Shown here: positions 43,857 through 52,227 of the stretch, in pieces
Layout of the letters: every line of letters starts with the position of its first letter
Numbering within the stretch: the first letter of the stretch is position 1
NCBI GenBank assembly: GCA_963806955.1
Contig: CAWDZG010000002.1
Span: forward strand, 310,001 to 374,000
Direction: 5' to 3'
DNA from: Gaiellasilicea sp963806955
GTDB lineage: Bacteria > Actinomycetota > Thermoleophilia > Gaiellales > Gaiellaceae
Length of the DNA stretch: 64,000 nt
Made by a program: the position numbers and the translations under genes
Notes under the pieces: generated by a model
The model's input: the letters and a program-made list of their open reading frames with translations, nothing else
Databases searched by the model: none
What the model was told of the DNA's origin: nothing

Positions 43857-44715
43857 GCTTCGCGTAGAAGTTCCGGACCGCGAAGTCGATCCACTCCGTG
43901 TTGTCCCAGTCGGCATAGCGCTCACGCACCTCCGGCCCCAGCTCGGCGGCGACCTGATCCACGCCCTCGCCGCGCTCGAGCCGTGCGGCAACGGAGTCAC
44001 GCACGTCGACTAGGTAGTCCCTGAAGGCCGTGATCAGCTCCGGCCCTCCGACCGCGCCGTGGCCGGGGACGACGATCTCCGCCCCGGCCCGGCCGAGCCG
44101 CTCGAGCGTCTCGATCCACGCCGGCCCGTCCGCAACGTCGCCGAAGACGATCGGGAAGAACCGGTTCTCGACCAGGTCGCCGGCGAAGAGGACCTTCGCG
44201 TCGCCGACGAGCACGACCAGGTCTCCGGCCGTGTGCGCGCCCCCCTCCTCCCTGAGCACGACGGTACGGCCGCCCAGGTCGAGCGCCGTCTCGCCGGTGA
44301 AGGTCTCGTGCGGCTGGATGAGCTCGACACCATCGAGCGCTGCCGCGACTTCGGGCCCGAAGGTCTTGAACAGCTCGATGAACTCCTCGCCGCTCTCGGC
44401 GAGCTCTTCGGCCTGGCGCGCGTTGTAGACGATCCGGGCCGCATCGGCGAAGCGCGCCGCGCCGAAGCCATGCTCGGGATGGAAGTGCGTGACGGTGAGC
44501 AGCAGGCGCCGCTCGCCCGCGAGGCGGCGCGCAGCAGCGAGCACGGCGTCGCCGTTGGCCGGTCCCATGCCCGTGTCGACGACGAGCGCCGCGTCGTCGC
44601 CGAGGACGATCCCGACATTGGGGACGAGGTTGACCCTTTCGTCCGGGAAGACGAAGACGCCGGGAGCGATCTCGGTCTCGGAGTCGGTTCGCACGTGCAG
44701 GGGCGCGTCGGTCAT
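43846..44715 (-). CDS. Metallo-beta-lactamase-fold hydrolase
   Basis: 289 residues. Metal-binding motif 'LTVTHFHPEHGFGAARF' (HxHxEH, with Glu where Asp is usual), then 'EEGGAHTAGDLVVLVGDAKVLFAGDLV' (His and Asp ligands) and 'IVVPGHGAVGG'. Resembles quinoprotein-relay/SoxH or glyoxalase-II-like enzymes cleaving thioesters or lactones. Last gene of the rbsB-like to MBL operon; ATG overlaps the stop of the preceding hydrolase gene. Confidence 0.85.
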   Translation of the reverse strand: MTDAPLHVRTDSETEIAPGVFVFPDERVNLVPNVGIVLGDDAALVVDTGMGPANGDAVLAAARRLAGERRLLLTVTHFHPEHGFGAARFADAARIVYNARQAEELAESGEEFIELFKTFGPEVAAALDGVELIQPHETFTGETALDLGGRTVVLREEGGAHTAGDLVVLVGDAKVLFAGDLVENRFFPIVFGDVADGPAWIETLERLGRAGAEIVVPGHGAVGGPELITAFRDYLVDVRDSVAARLERGEGVDQVAAELGPEVRERYADWDNTEWIDFAVRNFYAKLSG

Positions 44716-45551
44716 GGTGGTACCTCCTCGGGGTGACGGCGCTCGGGCACGGGCAGAGTCCCGGCCGCGAAGCGCTCGATTGTCTCGCAGAATCGGTCGG
44801 GCTCCTCGAACGGCGTGCAATGGGCGCTGTGCTCGAACAGCGCGAGCCGGCCGTCCGGCGCATGCTCGGCGATCCACTCCGCGAGCGTGACCGGCCAGTA
44901 GGGGTCGTTGCGGCTCCAGGCCGCGAGGACGGGGATCGGGAGCTGCTCGACGACCGCGCGCTGGTCGAGCAGCGCCTGCGCTCGCACCAGCCGCAGAGCC
45001 ACCTCGAGCGGCGTCTGGCGGGCGACGGAGACGAGCCAGTCGACGTGCTCCGGATCGGCCGCGAGCAGCGAGTCGGCCAGGAAGCCCCGAAGCCGGAGCG
45101 GCCAGTGCCGCTCGACGTCGGTCACGTACCGCTCGAGCTCGGGCTCGCTTAGCCCGTGGGGGAAGTCGGTGGTCCGGATCAGGCGAAGCGGGCCGTTCAC
45201 GAGCACGAGCCGCCCCACCCTGGGCGCACCGCCCTCGAGCAGCTGGAGGGAGACACTGCAGCCCATCGACCAGCCGACCAGGGTCACGTCGTCGAGCTCG
45301 AGTTCGTCGAGCACGTGCTCGAGGTCGCCGGCGAGCTCGGCAAAGCTGTACTCGGAGTTCGGCTTGTCGGACTCGCCCATGCCACGCAGGTCGAACGCGA
45401 CGACCCGGTGCCGCGGCGCGAGCCGTGCGATCACCGGATCCCAGAGCCGGTGCGACTGCTGCCAGCCGTGGACGAGTACGAAGGGGCGCGGGCCCGAGCC
45501 GCGGTCGCACAGCCGGAGCCGGACGCCCGACGGGGTCTCGAGGTAGGTCAT
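44712..45551 (-). CDS. Alpha/beta hydrolase (canonical Ser nucleophile)
   Basis: 279 residues. 'FVLVHGWQQSHRLWDPVIARL' oxyanion loop, nucleophile Ser in 'VTLVGWSMGCSVSLQLL', acid Asp in 'AAWSRNDPYWPV', His in 'LFEHSAHCTPFEEPD'. Likely an esterase, lactonase or C-C hydrolase. Overlaps the CMD-like gene (ATGA) and the MBL gene, so it is part of a tightly coupled set. Confidence 0.88.
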   Translation of the reverse strand: MTYLETPSGVRLRLCDRGSGPRPFVLVHGWQQSHRLWDPVIARLAPRHRVVAFDLRGMGESDKPNSEYSFAELAGDLEHVLDELELDDVTLVGWSMGCSVSLQLLEGGAPRVGRLVLVNGPLRLIRTTDFPHGLSEPELERYVTDVERHWPLRLRGFLADSLLAADPEHVDWLVSVARQTPLEVALRLVRAQALLDQRAVVEQLPIPVLAAWSRNDPYWPVTLAEWIAEHAPDGRLALFEHSAHCTPFEEPDRFCETIERFAAGTLPVPERRHPEEVPP

Positions 45552-45928
45552 CGCGCTCCGAGCCGCTCGAGCTCGTCGCGGACGACCTCCATCGCCACCG
45601 ACGCTCGAGGAAAGCCGGCGTAGACGGCGACGAGCGCCAACAGCGCTTCCAGCTCGTCCGGGGTCGCGCCGTTCTTCAGCGCGAAGCCGACGTGCGTCCG
45701 GAGCCGTGGCTCGACGCCGCCCAGCGCGGCGAGGACGGCGAGCACGACGAGGCTGCGGTCGCGACGGCTGAGCGGCGATCCGTCCCAGGTGCTGCCGCCG
45801 GCAGACGCGAACGCCTCCTCCGCGAAGAGGCTGCCGTACGTCTCGACGAACTGCCGCTCCGCCTCGGCGGGCGTGACGCCGAGCTGGGCGGCGTAGACCT
45901 CGAGCCCGCGCTCCCGACGGTTCATCAT
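45548..45928 (-). CDS. Carboxymuconolactone decarboxylase-like (AhpD-fold) protein
   Basis: 126 residues. 'LSRRDRSLVVLAVLAALGGV' and 'RTHVGFALKNGATPDELEALLALVAVYAGFPRA' match the CMD family (PcaC type). No CxxC is present, so a peroxidase role is unlikely and a lactone decarboxylase or isomerase role is possible. ATG 45928 overlaps the permease stop. Confidence 0.85.
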   Translation of the reverse strand: MMNRRERGLEVYAAQLGVTPAEAERQFVETYGSLFAEEAFASAGGSTWDGSPLSRRDRSLVVLAVLAALGGVEPRLRTHVGFALKNGATPDELEALLALVAVYAGFPRASVAMEVVRDELERLGAR

Positions 45929-46965
45929 GGTTCCTCGGGCGGGACGGCGGGAACTGGGGTCGGCACCGATCTCGAGCGCCTGAGGAAGCCCGGCAGGCCC
46001 TCGCGCTGGATGCGGTCGAGGAGAATCGCGGCGAGGAGGATCGCGCCCGTGATGATCTGCTGCCAGAACGACGCGACTCCGGAGACCGAGAGGCCGTTCT
46101 GGAGCGTGGCGAGGAAGAGCACCCCGACGATCGTGCCACCGACGCCGCCGAGCCCACCCGCGAAGCTCGTGCCGCCGAGGAGCACGGCCGCCGCCGCGTC
46201 GAAGAGGATGGATTCGCCGACCTGAGGGCTCGCGGCGCCGATCCGTGCCGTCTGGAGGACGCCGCCGAACGCAGCGAGCAGACCTGAGATCGCGTAGACC
46301 GCGATGATCGTCCGCCCCACCCTCACACCGGAGAGCCGGGCCGCGTCCGGGTTGCCGCCGACCGCGTAGACGTCGCGGCCGAAGTACGTCGACCGCTGCA
46401 CGTAGAGCGCGACGAGGAACGTCGCAGCCATGATCCAGACGGGGAACGGGATCCCGAGGAAGCTGTCGAACGCGAGCGAGTCGAGCAGCGGCGAGACCAC
46501 CTGCTCCGTCTTCGTGTCGGACCACAGGTTCAGGAAGCCGCGAAAGAGGATCAGGGTGCCGAGGGTGACGACGAGGAACGAGAGCCCGATCGAGCCGACG
46601 AGGACGCCGTTGACTGCACCGCCGAGCAGGGCCCCGAAAACGAGCGTGAGCAGGATCGCGAGGACGGGCGGGATGCCGAAGTGGTTGACGAACTGCCCCA
46701 GGGCGATGCTCGAAAGCGCGAGCATCGAGCCGATCGAGAGGTCGAACCCGCCCGCAAGCATCACGAACGTCAGGCCGATCGAGACGACCCAGAGGATCGC
46801 CGCACTCGTCAGGAGCGCCTTCACGTTCCCGGACGTGAAGAAGCGCTCCTGGGTGAGCGTGAAGCCGACCGTGATCACGACGAGCAGGATCAGGACCGCG
46901 AGGAAGCGCTGCCCGGCGACCATGCGGGCGACGTGCGCGGCCCGCGCTCGTGCCGGGCGGCTCAC
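45925..46965 (-). CDS. Ribose/xylose-type ABC transporter permease
   Basis: 346 residues with 8-10 hydrophobic helices of the BPD_transp_2 family. 'WVVSIGLTFVMLAGGFDLSIGSMLAL' is diagnostic of RbsC-like permeases, along with 'YAVGGNPDAARLSGVRVGR' and 'LLGGTSFAGGLGGVGGTIVG'. GTG overlaps the ATPase stop. Substrate unknown; context suggests a carboxylated or amide compound rather than a sugar. Confidence 0.9.
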   Translation of the reverse strand: MSRPARARAAHVARMVAGQRFLAVLILLVVITVGFTLTQERFFTSGNVKALLTSAAILWVVSIGLTFVMLAGGFDLSIGSMLALSSIALGQFVNHFGIPPVLAILLTLVFGALLGGAVNGVLVGSIGLSFLVVTLGTLILFRGFLNLWSDTKTEQVVSPLLDSLAFDSFLGIPFPVWIMAATFLVALYVQRSTYFGRDVYAVGGNPDAARLSGVRVGRTIIAVYAISGLLAAFGGVLQTARIGAASPQVGESILFDAAAAVLLGGTSFAGGLGGVGGTIVGVLFLATLQNGLSVSGVASFWQQIITGAILLAAILLDRIQREGLPGFLRRSRSVPTPVPAVPPEEP

Positions 46966-48476
46966 CCGGCCGTTCCCATCGTGGCGCGTGCGATCGCGGC
47001 CTCGTCCGCGTCGTCGCGGTCGAAGCTGGCGGTGATCCTGCCGCGGGCCATCACGAGCACACGGTCGCAGAGGTGCAGGAGCTCGGCCGTCTCCGAGGAG
47101 CTGACGAGAATCGCGAGGCCCCGCTCCTTCGCCGCCTCGAGCAGCCGGTAGATCTCGGCCTTGGCGCCCACGTCGACACCGCGCGTCGGCTCGTCGAGCA
47201 GCAGCACCCGGGGCTCGGTCGCGAACCACTTCGCCAGCACGACCTTCTGCTGGTTCCCGCCGCTGAGCCGGGAGACGGGGGCGTCCGTCGCGCTCACCGT
47301 GATGCGAAAGTCGCGCACCGCGGCATCGACCGCGCGCCGCTCAGCGGCGCGGCTCGGCCGGGCAAGTCGCGGCCGCTGCGAGGCTCGGGCCATGAGCAGG
47401 TTCTCGCGCACGCTCATGTCCAGCACGAGCCCTTCCTCCTTGCGGTCGGCTGGGACATAGCCGAGCCCCGCGGCCATCGCCTGAGCCGGTCCCCGCGGAG
47501 CGACCCGGCGACCGTCGACCTCGACGGTCCCACTCGTCTCGGGCTCGAGCCCGAAGAGCGCACCGAGCAAGTTGCTACGTCCGGCGCCGACGAGCCCGGC
47601 GAGCCCGACGACCTCGCCCGGGCCGATGTCGAAGCCGATGCCCTCGAGCAATCCGGGCACGCTCAGGTCGCGGACGCGGAGGACGGCGTCTTCGACGTGA
47701 TCCGGCCTCCGGTCGCCCGCGGTCAACGCGTCCGGCTCGCGGCCGAGCATCAACGAGACGAGCCGCCGCTCGTCGAACTCGCCGACCGGCCCGGTGCCCA
47801 CGGGCTCGCCATCCCGCAGCACTGTGAGACGGTCGCAGAGCGCGAACACCTCGCGCAGCCGGTGCGAGACGAACACGGTGGCGACGCCGCTGCCCTTGAG
47901 CGTGCGTACGGCCTCGAAGAGCGACTCGACCTCGTCGTCGGCGAGCGAGCTCGTCGGCTCGTCGAGGATCAGCACTCGCGCGTCCGTCGAGAGGGCTCGC
48001 GCGATCTCGACCATCTGCTGGAGATCGGGGCGCAGCCGCCCCACCGGCGTCTCGAGATCGATCTCGCAGCCGAGCGAGTCGAGCAGCCGGCGAGCCTGCC
48101 GTCGCGTCTCGCGCCAGTCGACGCCGCGCCACGTGCGCGGCTTGCGCGGCCCGAGGAAGATGTTCTCGCAAACGGAGAGCTCGTCGACGAGAGCCCGTTC
48201 CTGCGTCACCGTCGCGATGCCCGCAGCGAGCGCGCGCGAGGCGTCGCCGAAGTGGGTCGTGCGCCCGTCGAGCGTGACCCGGCCCTGGTCGGCCTCGACC
48301 TGCGCCGAGATGATCTTGAGGAGCGTCGACTTGCCCGAGCCGTTCTCCCCGCAGAGCCCGTGCACCTCACCGGGATAGAGCGAGAGGCTCGCCCCGCGCA
48401 GGGCGCGCGCCCCGCCGTAGCGCTTGTGCAGGCCCTCCGCGACGAGCACGGGGGCGACTCTCTGAGTGGGAGCGTG
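46962..48476 (-). CDS. Ribose-type ABC transporter ATP-binding protein (two nucleotide-binding domains)
   Basis: 504 residues with duplicated ABC domains as in RbsA/XylG. First domain: Walker A 'CGENGSGKSTLLKIIS', 'VLILDEPTSSL', 'VSHRLREVF'. Second: degenerate Walker A 'GLAGLVGAGRSNLLGAL', signature 'LSGGNQQKVVLAKWFATEP', 'LLLDEPTRGVDVGAKAEIY'. The asymmetric second site is normal for the family. GTG 48476 is the likely start. Confidence 0.9.
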   Translation of the reverse strand, partial: HAPTQRVAPVLVAEGLHKRYGGARALRGASLSLYPGEVHGLCGENGSGKSTLLKIISAQVEADQGRVTLDGRTTHFGDASRALAAGIATVTQERALVDELSVCENIFLGPRKPRTWRGVDWRETRRQARRLLDSLGCEIDLETPVGRLRPDLQQMVEIARALSTDARVLILDEPTSSLADDEVESLFEAVRTLKGSGVATVFVSHRLREVFALCDRLTVLRDGEPVGTGPVGEFDERRLVSLMLGREPDALTAGDRRPDHVEDAVLRVRDLSVPGLLEGIGFDIGPGEVVGLAGLVGAGRSNLLGALFGLEPETSGTVEVDGRRVAPRGPAQAMAAGLGYVPADRKEEGLVLDMSVRENLLMARASQRPRLARPSRAAERRAVDAAVRDFRITVSATDAPVSRLSGGNQQKVVLAKWFATEPRVLLLDEPTRGVDVGAKAEIYRLLEAAKERGLAILVSSSETAELLHLCDRVLVMARGRITASFDRDDADEAAIARATMGTAG

Positions 48477-48515
48477 CACGCGTCGGCCAACTCTAGACGG
48501 GACTCCCGACCGGCT

Positions 48516-48542
48516 CGGGGCCGCGCGCACGGCGCGGCCCCG
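48516..48542 (-). terminator. Intra-operon hairpin between binding-protein and ATPase genes
   Basis: CGGGGCCGCGC and GCGCGGCCCCG form an 11-bp GC stem with a 5-base loop, 14 bases after the binding-protein stop. Such hairpins commonly stabilise the binding-protein mRNA and attenuate downstream permease/ATPase expression. Confidence 0.65.
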
Positions 48543-48556
48543 ACGGTCACGGAGAG

Positions 48557-49657
48557 CTACCCGGTCTTGCCGTACTCCGATTCCAGCTGCTCGTCCCAGG
48601 TCGGCTCCGACTCCACGTTGTCGGACGTGACGATCACCGGCGCTTCGGCCTTGACGGTCTTCGGCACGTCCTTGCCCTGGAGCAGGTTGTAGAGACCCCA
48701 GGCCGCGTACTTGCCCATGCTCGGCGGGTCGAGCTTCGCCGTGTAGGTGAGCCGGCCGGCCTTGATCGCCTCGAAGGCGTCGCTGCCGCCGTTCTGGCCC
48801 CCGAAGACGAGCCCGGTCTTGCTCTGGGCACGTGCCCCGGCGGCCGCACCGATCGCGGACGGGTCGTTGTAGCCGATCACCCCGGCGATGTCCGGAGACG
48901 CACCGAGGATCTCGGTCATCGCCTGCTCGCCGCCGGCGATGTCGTCGGACGGGTTCGTGCCGTTGCCCGCGAAGCTCAGGCCGAACTTGTCGGCCCAGAA
49001 CTTGGCCCGGTCGATCGAGTAGACGATCGACGGAACCTTCACGGCGAAGTCGATCGTGGCGAACGAGGCGCCCGAGTCCGCCCGCGAGGCCATCTCCTTC
49101 GCACCCAGGTAGGCGGCCTCGTCACGCCGCTGCCAGATCTGGCTGTCGAAGTCGCCGATCTCCGTCGAGCTGTCGAGCGCGAGATCGATCGTGACGACGG
49201 GGATGTTCTTGGCCTTCGCCTGCGTCAGAGCGGGCTGCACCGAGCCCGGGTCGAGAGCGAACACGAAGATGCCGTCGACACCCTGCGCGACCACTTGCTG
49301 GAACTGACTCACCTGTGTGTCGACGCTGCCCTTGGCATCGAGCTCGACGAACGTGCCGCCCAGCTTCTCGATCTCGAGCTTCATCGCCTTGCCGAGCGTG
49401 CTCAGAAACTCGTTTGCGGCGATCGGGTTCAGGTAGGCGAGCTTGAAGTTCCCGGAGTCGGGCTGGTCGTAACCGACGGGCACGTCCGACTCGAGGCTGC
49501 CCGTGAACTCGACGTCGCCGCCGGAGCCGGAGGCCTCGGTCGTCCCCGCCCCCTCGGTCGCCGTCGTATCACTAGCGTTGTCGCTGCCCCCGCACGCGGC
49601 GAGCAGCATTACGAGAGAGAGCACCGCGATCGCGAGCGCCCCGGTGAACCGCTTCAT
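48557..49657 (-). CDS. Sugar-type periplasmic-binding lipoprotein (RbsB family)
   Basis: 366 residues. Lipobox 'MLLAACGG' at about residue 22, Thr/Ser-rich linker, then the type I binding fold 'KLAYLNPIAANEFLSTLGKAM', 'VVAQGVDGIFVFALDPGSVQPAL', 'VIGYNDPSAIGAAAGARAQ'. SD GGAAGGAAG precedes ATG 49657. First gene of the operon; its promoter region carries TGCATGYGACATGY. Ligand unknown. Confidence 0.9.
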   Translation of the reverse strand: MKRFTGALAIAVLSLVMLLAACGGSDNASDTTATEGAGTTEASGSGGDVEFTGSLESDVPVGYDQPDSGNFKLAYLNPIAANEFLSTLGKAMKLEIEKLGGTFVELDAKGSVDTQVSQFQQVVAQGVDGIFVFALDPGSVQPALTQAKAKNIPVVTIDLALDSSTEIGDFDSQIWQRRDEAAYLGAKEMASRADSGASFATIDFAVKVPSIVYSIDRAKFWADKFGLSFAGNGTNPSDDIAGGEQAMTEILGASPDIAGVIGYNDPSAIGAAAGARAQSKTGLVFGGQNGGSDAFEAIKAGRLTYTAKLDPPSMGKYAAWGLYNLLQGKDVPKTVKAEAPVIVTSDNVESEPTWDEQLESEYGKTG

Positions 49658-49745
49658 CAGCTTCCTTCCGGTCTCGCGCCGTGGCGGCCCTCCAGGCGCG
49701 GACATCGCGTGACGTCGGCCGCAGGGGAGACCATACAACGCATTG

Positions 49746-49759
49746 ACATGTCACATGCA
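49746..49759 (-). promoter_or_regulatory. Shared catabolic operator candidate, copy 1
   Basis: TGCATGTGACATGT on the minus strand, within a longer palindromic TGACATGTCA, about 90 bases upstream of the binding-protein start and just after the MDR gene stop. A 12/14 copy is at the acyl-CoA ligase start. Candidate GntR operator; inference from recurrence. Confidence 0.5.
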
Positions 49760-49765
49760 ACGGTG

Positions 49766-50806
49766 TCAGGCAGAGGCGACCTGAATGCAGACCTTGCCTC
49801 GGTGCTCGCCGGACTCCAAACGGCGGAAGGCGTCGATGCTCTCCTCGAACGGGAAGACGCTGTCGATCACGGGTCGGAGCTTCGCAGCGTCCATCGCCCG
49901 GTACATCCGCTCCCAGCTCTCCCGCGGCGCGCACGAGAGCGCCTGGAGACGGGCGTTCCGAACGAGCACGGCGATCACGGACGCGGAGTAGGTGAGCGGC
50001 GGCGCGTCGGGCGCGTCGAGCGCCAACTGGCTCGTGTAACCGACGAGGCTGACGAGACCTCCGACGCGGAGGCAACCGACCGAGCGCTCGAGGTCGCCTG
50101 CGGTCTCGATCACGTGGTCGACGCCCTCACCTCCGGTGAGTCGCAGAACCTCGGCATCCCAGTCGGGGTTCGCGCGGTAGTCGACGCCCCAGGCCGCCCC
50201 GAGCTCGAGGGACGCGGCGAGCTTCTCCGGGGAGGACGACGTGACGATCACCTTCGCCCCGGCCAACACGGCGAACTGGAGCGCGAACGTCGCCACGCCA
50301 CCGGTGCCCTGCACGAGCACCGTCTCGCCGGGCCGCACGCGGCCGAGCTCGACGAGAGCCTGCCAGGCGGTCGCGGCCGCACTCGTGGAGGCCGCGGCCT
50401 CGACATCGCTGAGGTGAGCCGGGACGGGGACGGCTCCTGCCTCCGAAAGGAGGACGTACTCCTGGAGCATCCCGTCCAGGTGGCCGCCGAGGTGCGTCAG
50501 CCAGCGCTCCCACGTGCGCTCGCCGCTCACCCAGCCCTGCGCGAACAGACCCACGACCCGGTCTCCCAGGGCATGCGCGCCGACCCCCTCGCCGACCGCG
50601 ACCACCTCGCCGGCGCCGTCCGAGACGGGCACCAGCGGTAGCCGCTGCTCCGGGTCGTAGCGATCGTGCACGACCTGGAGGTCGCGAGAGTTGAGCGCGG
50701 CAGCCGTGACCCGGACGAGCACCTGGCCCGGCCCCGGTTCCGGCACGGGCCGCTCGACGAGCCGGAGCTGTTCGAGACCGAACCGCGGCAGCTCCCAGGC
50801 GCGCAT
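49766..50806 (-). CDS. Zinc-independent MDR oxidoreductase (quinone-oxidoreductase-like)
   Basis: 346 residues. 'AALNSRDLQVVHDRY', 'DGAGEVVAVGEGV' and NADPH-binding 'VLVQGTGGVATFALQFAVLAGAKVI' followed by 'GAAWGVDYR'. It lacks the structural zinc Cys cluster, as in QOR/enoyl reductases. Last gene of the ligase-amidase-MDR operon; ATG overlaps the amidase stop. Could reduce an enoyl-type intermediate. Confidence 0.87.
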   Translation of the reverse strand: MRAWELPRFGLEQLRLVERPVPEPGPGQVLVRVTAAALNSRDLQVVHDRYDPEQRLPLVPVSDGAGEVVAVGEGVGAHALGDRVVGLFAQGWVSGERTWERWLTHLGGHLDGMLQEYVLLSEAGAVPVPAHLSDVEAAASTSAAATAWQALVELGRVRPGETVLVQGTGGVATFALQFAVLAGAKVIVTSSSPEKLAASLELGAAWGVDYRANPDWDAEVLRLTGGEGVDHVIETAGDLERSVGCLRVGGLVSLVGYTSQLALDAPDAPPLTYSASVIAVLVRNARLQALSCAPRESWERMYRAMDAAKLRPVIDSVFPFEESIDAFRRLESGEHRGKVCIQVASA

Positions 50807-52227
50807 CACGCCTGCGCGGGACTCGCCGGGAGCGGCGGGAGCACGTCGCCGAGCTCGCGCTCGAGCGCGGCTGCGGCCGCGAGCGCGAGGTGGTCGCCGT
50901 AGGCGTGCGCGAGCACCTGGACGCCGACCGGAAGTCCGCCCTCCGAGCCCGCCGGCACGACCGCGCCGGGTACGCCCGCGATCGCGTATGCGAAGGAGTA
51001 GCCGTAGTCCCCGTAGTCGGTCAGCACGCTCCCGTCACCCGGCCGGTGCCCCGGCAGCGGCGCCGGACCGGCCGCCACGGGGCAGAGCACGACGTCGAAG
51101 CCGGAGACGAACCGCCGCAGCCGGCTTCTCAGAGCAGCCCAGCGGCGCATCAGCTCGAAGAACTCCGCAGCGCTGAGCGCAAGCGGCTCGAGGCTCTCCA
51201 GCAGCTCTGACACCTGCGACACGTGGCGTCCGTCCGCAGGGGCGAGGTCGGCCCGCGCCCGTGCGCCGCCGTCGGCGGCCATCATCCCGAAGCCGATCTC
51301 GACCGCATCGGCGAGAGACGGCGGCTCCACCTCCTCGACACGGGCGCCGAGCGCCTCGAGCGCCCGGCCAGCCCGCTCGATCGCGCCGCGTGTCCCCTCG
51401 GTGGAGGGCGCCTCGGGCACCGACGAGTAGAGCCCCACCCGCAGCCCCTCGAGCTCGACGCTGCCGGAGTCGCCCACGGGCGCAGCGCTGACGAAGGGAT
51501 CGACCCCGTCCGGGCCGACGAGCACGCGCAGGAGCAGCTCGACATCCTCGACGGCCCGGCCCATCGGCCCGATCGTGCTCATGTCGAGCATGCCGGTCTC
51601 CCTGGTCGTCGGCCAGACTCCCGTCTCCGGAATGAGCGCAGCCGTCGGACGCAGCCCGACGGTGCCGCAGAAATGGCACGGCACACGGATCGAGCAGAGC
51701 CCGTCCGAACCGACCCCGAGCGGCGACGCGTCGACGGCGTGCAGCGCCGCTTCGCCGCCGCTCGACCCGCCGGAGGTGCGCTCGAGGTCGTAGGGGTTCA
51801 GCGTCCGTCCGTGCAGAGCGCTCTCCGTCTCGGTCGACCACGTGTACTCGGGAAGCGTCGTCTTGCAGAGGATCACTCCGCCCGCCTCGCGGACGCGCGC
51901 CACCACCGTCGCATCGGCGTCGGGGACGTAGTCGGCCCGTGCGAGTGAGCCCGAGCGGCACGGCCAACCCGCCACTGCGAGCGAGTCCTTGATCGAGACT
52001 GGAAGTCCGAGCAGGGCGCCTTCCCCACCCGCGGCGAGCGCGCGGTCGGCCGCGTCGGCGGCCGCGAGCGTGGTCTCTCGATCGAGGTGGGCCACCGCGT
52101 TGAGGCTTGCGTCCGCCGCCTCGACGCGGTCGAGCCGATCCTCGGCCAGCTCCCGTGCGCTCAGCTCGCGCCGTCGCAGCTGTGCGAGCAACTCGACCGC
52201 CGTCGGCTCACCCCGGGACGTGGGCAC
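50806..52227 (-). CDS. Amidase-signature hydrolase
   Basis: 473 residues. Ser-cisSer-Lys triad: Lys in 'GLPVSIKDSLAV', cis-Ser in 'RTSGGSSGGEAALHA', nucleophile Ser region 'GSDGLCSIRVPCHFCGTVGLRPT'. The usual GGGS before the nucleophile is altered to GLCS. Likely hydrolyses an aryl or aliphatic amide to acid plus ammonia, giving the substrate for the co-transcribed acyl-CoA ligase. GTG 52227 overlaps the ligase end by 20 bases. Confidence 0.88.
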   Translation of the reverse strand: MPTSRGEPTAVELLAQLRRRELSARELAEDRLDRVEAADASLNAVAHLDRETTLAAADAADRALAAGGEGALLGLPVSIKDSLAVAGWPCRSGSLARADYVPDADATVVARVREAGGVILCKTTLPEYTWSTETESALHGRTLNPYDLERTSGGSSGGEAALHAVDASPLGVGSDGLCSIRVPCHFCGTVGLRPTAALIPETGVWPTTRETGMLDMSTIGPMGRAVEDVELLLRVLVGPDGVDPFVSAAPVGDSGSVELEGLRVGLYSSVPEAPSTEGTRGAIERAGRALEALGARVEEVEPPSLADAVEIGFGMMAADGGARARADLAPADGRHVSQVSELLESLEPLALSAAEFFELMRRWAALRSRLRRFVSGFDVVLCPVAAGPAPLPGHRPGDGSVLTDYGDYGYSFAYAIAGVPGAVVPAGSEGGLPVGVQVLAHAYGDHLALAAAAALERELGDVLPPLPASPAQA

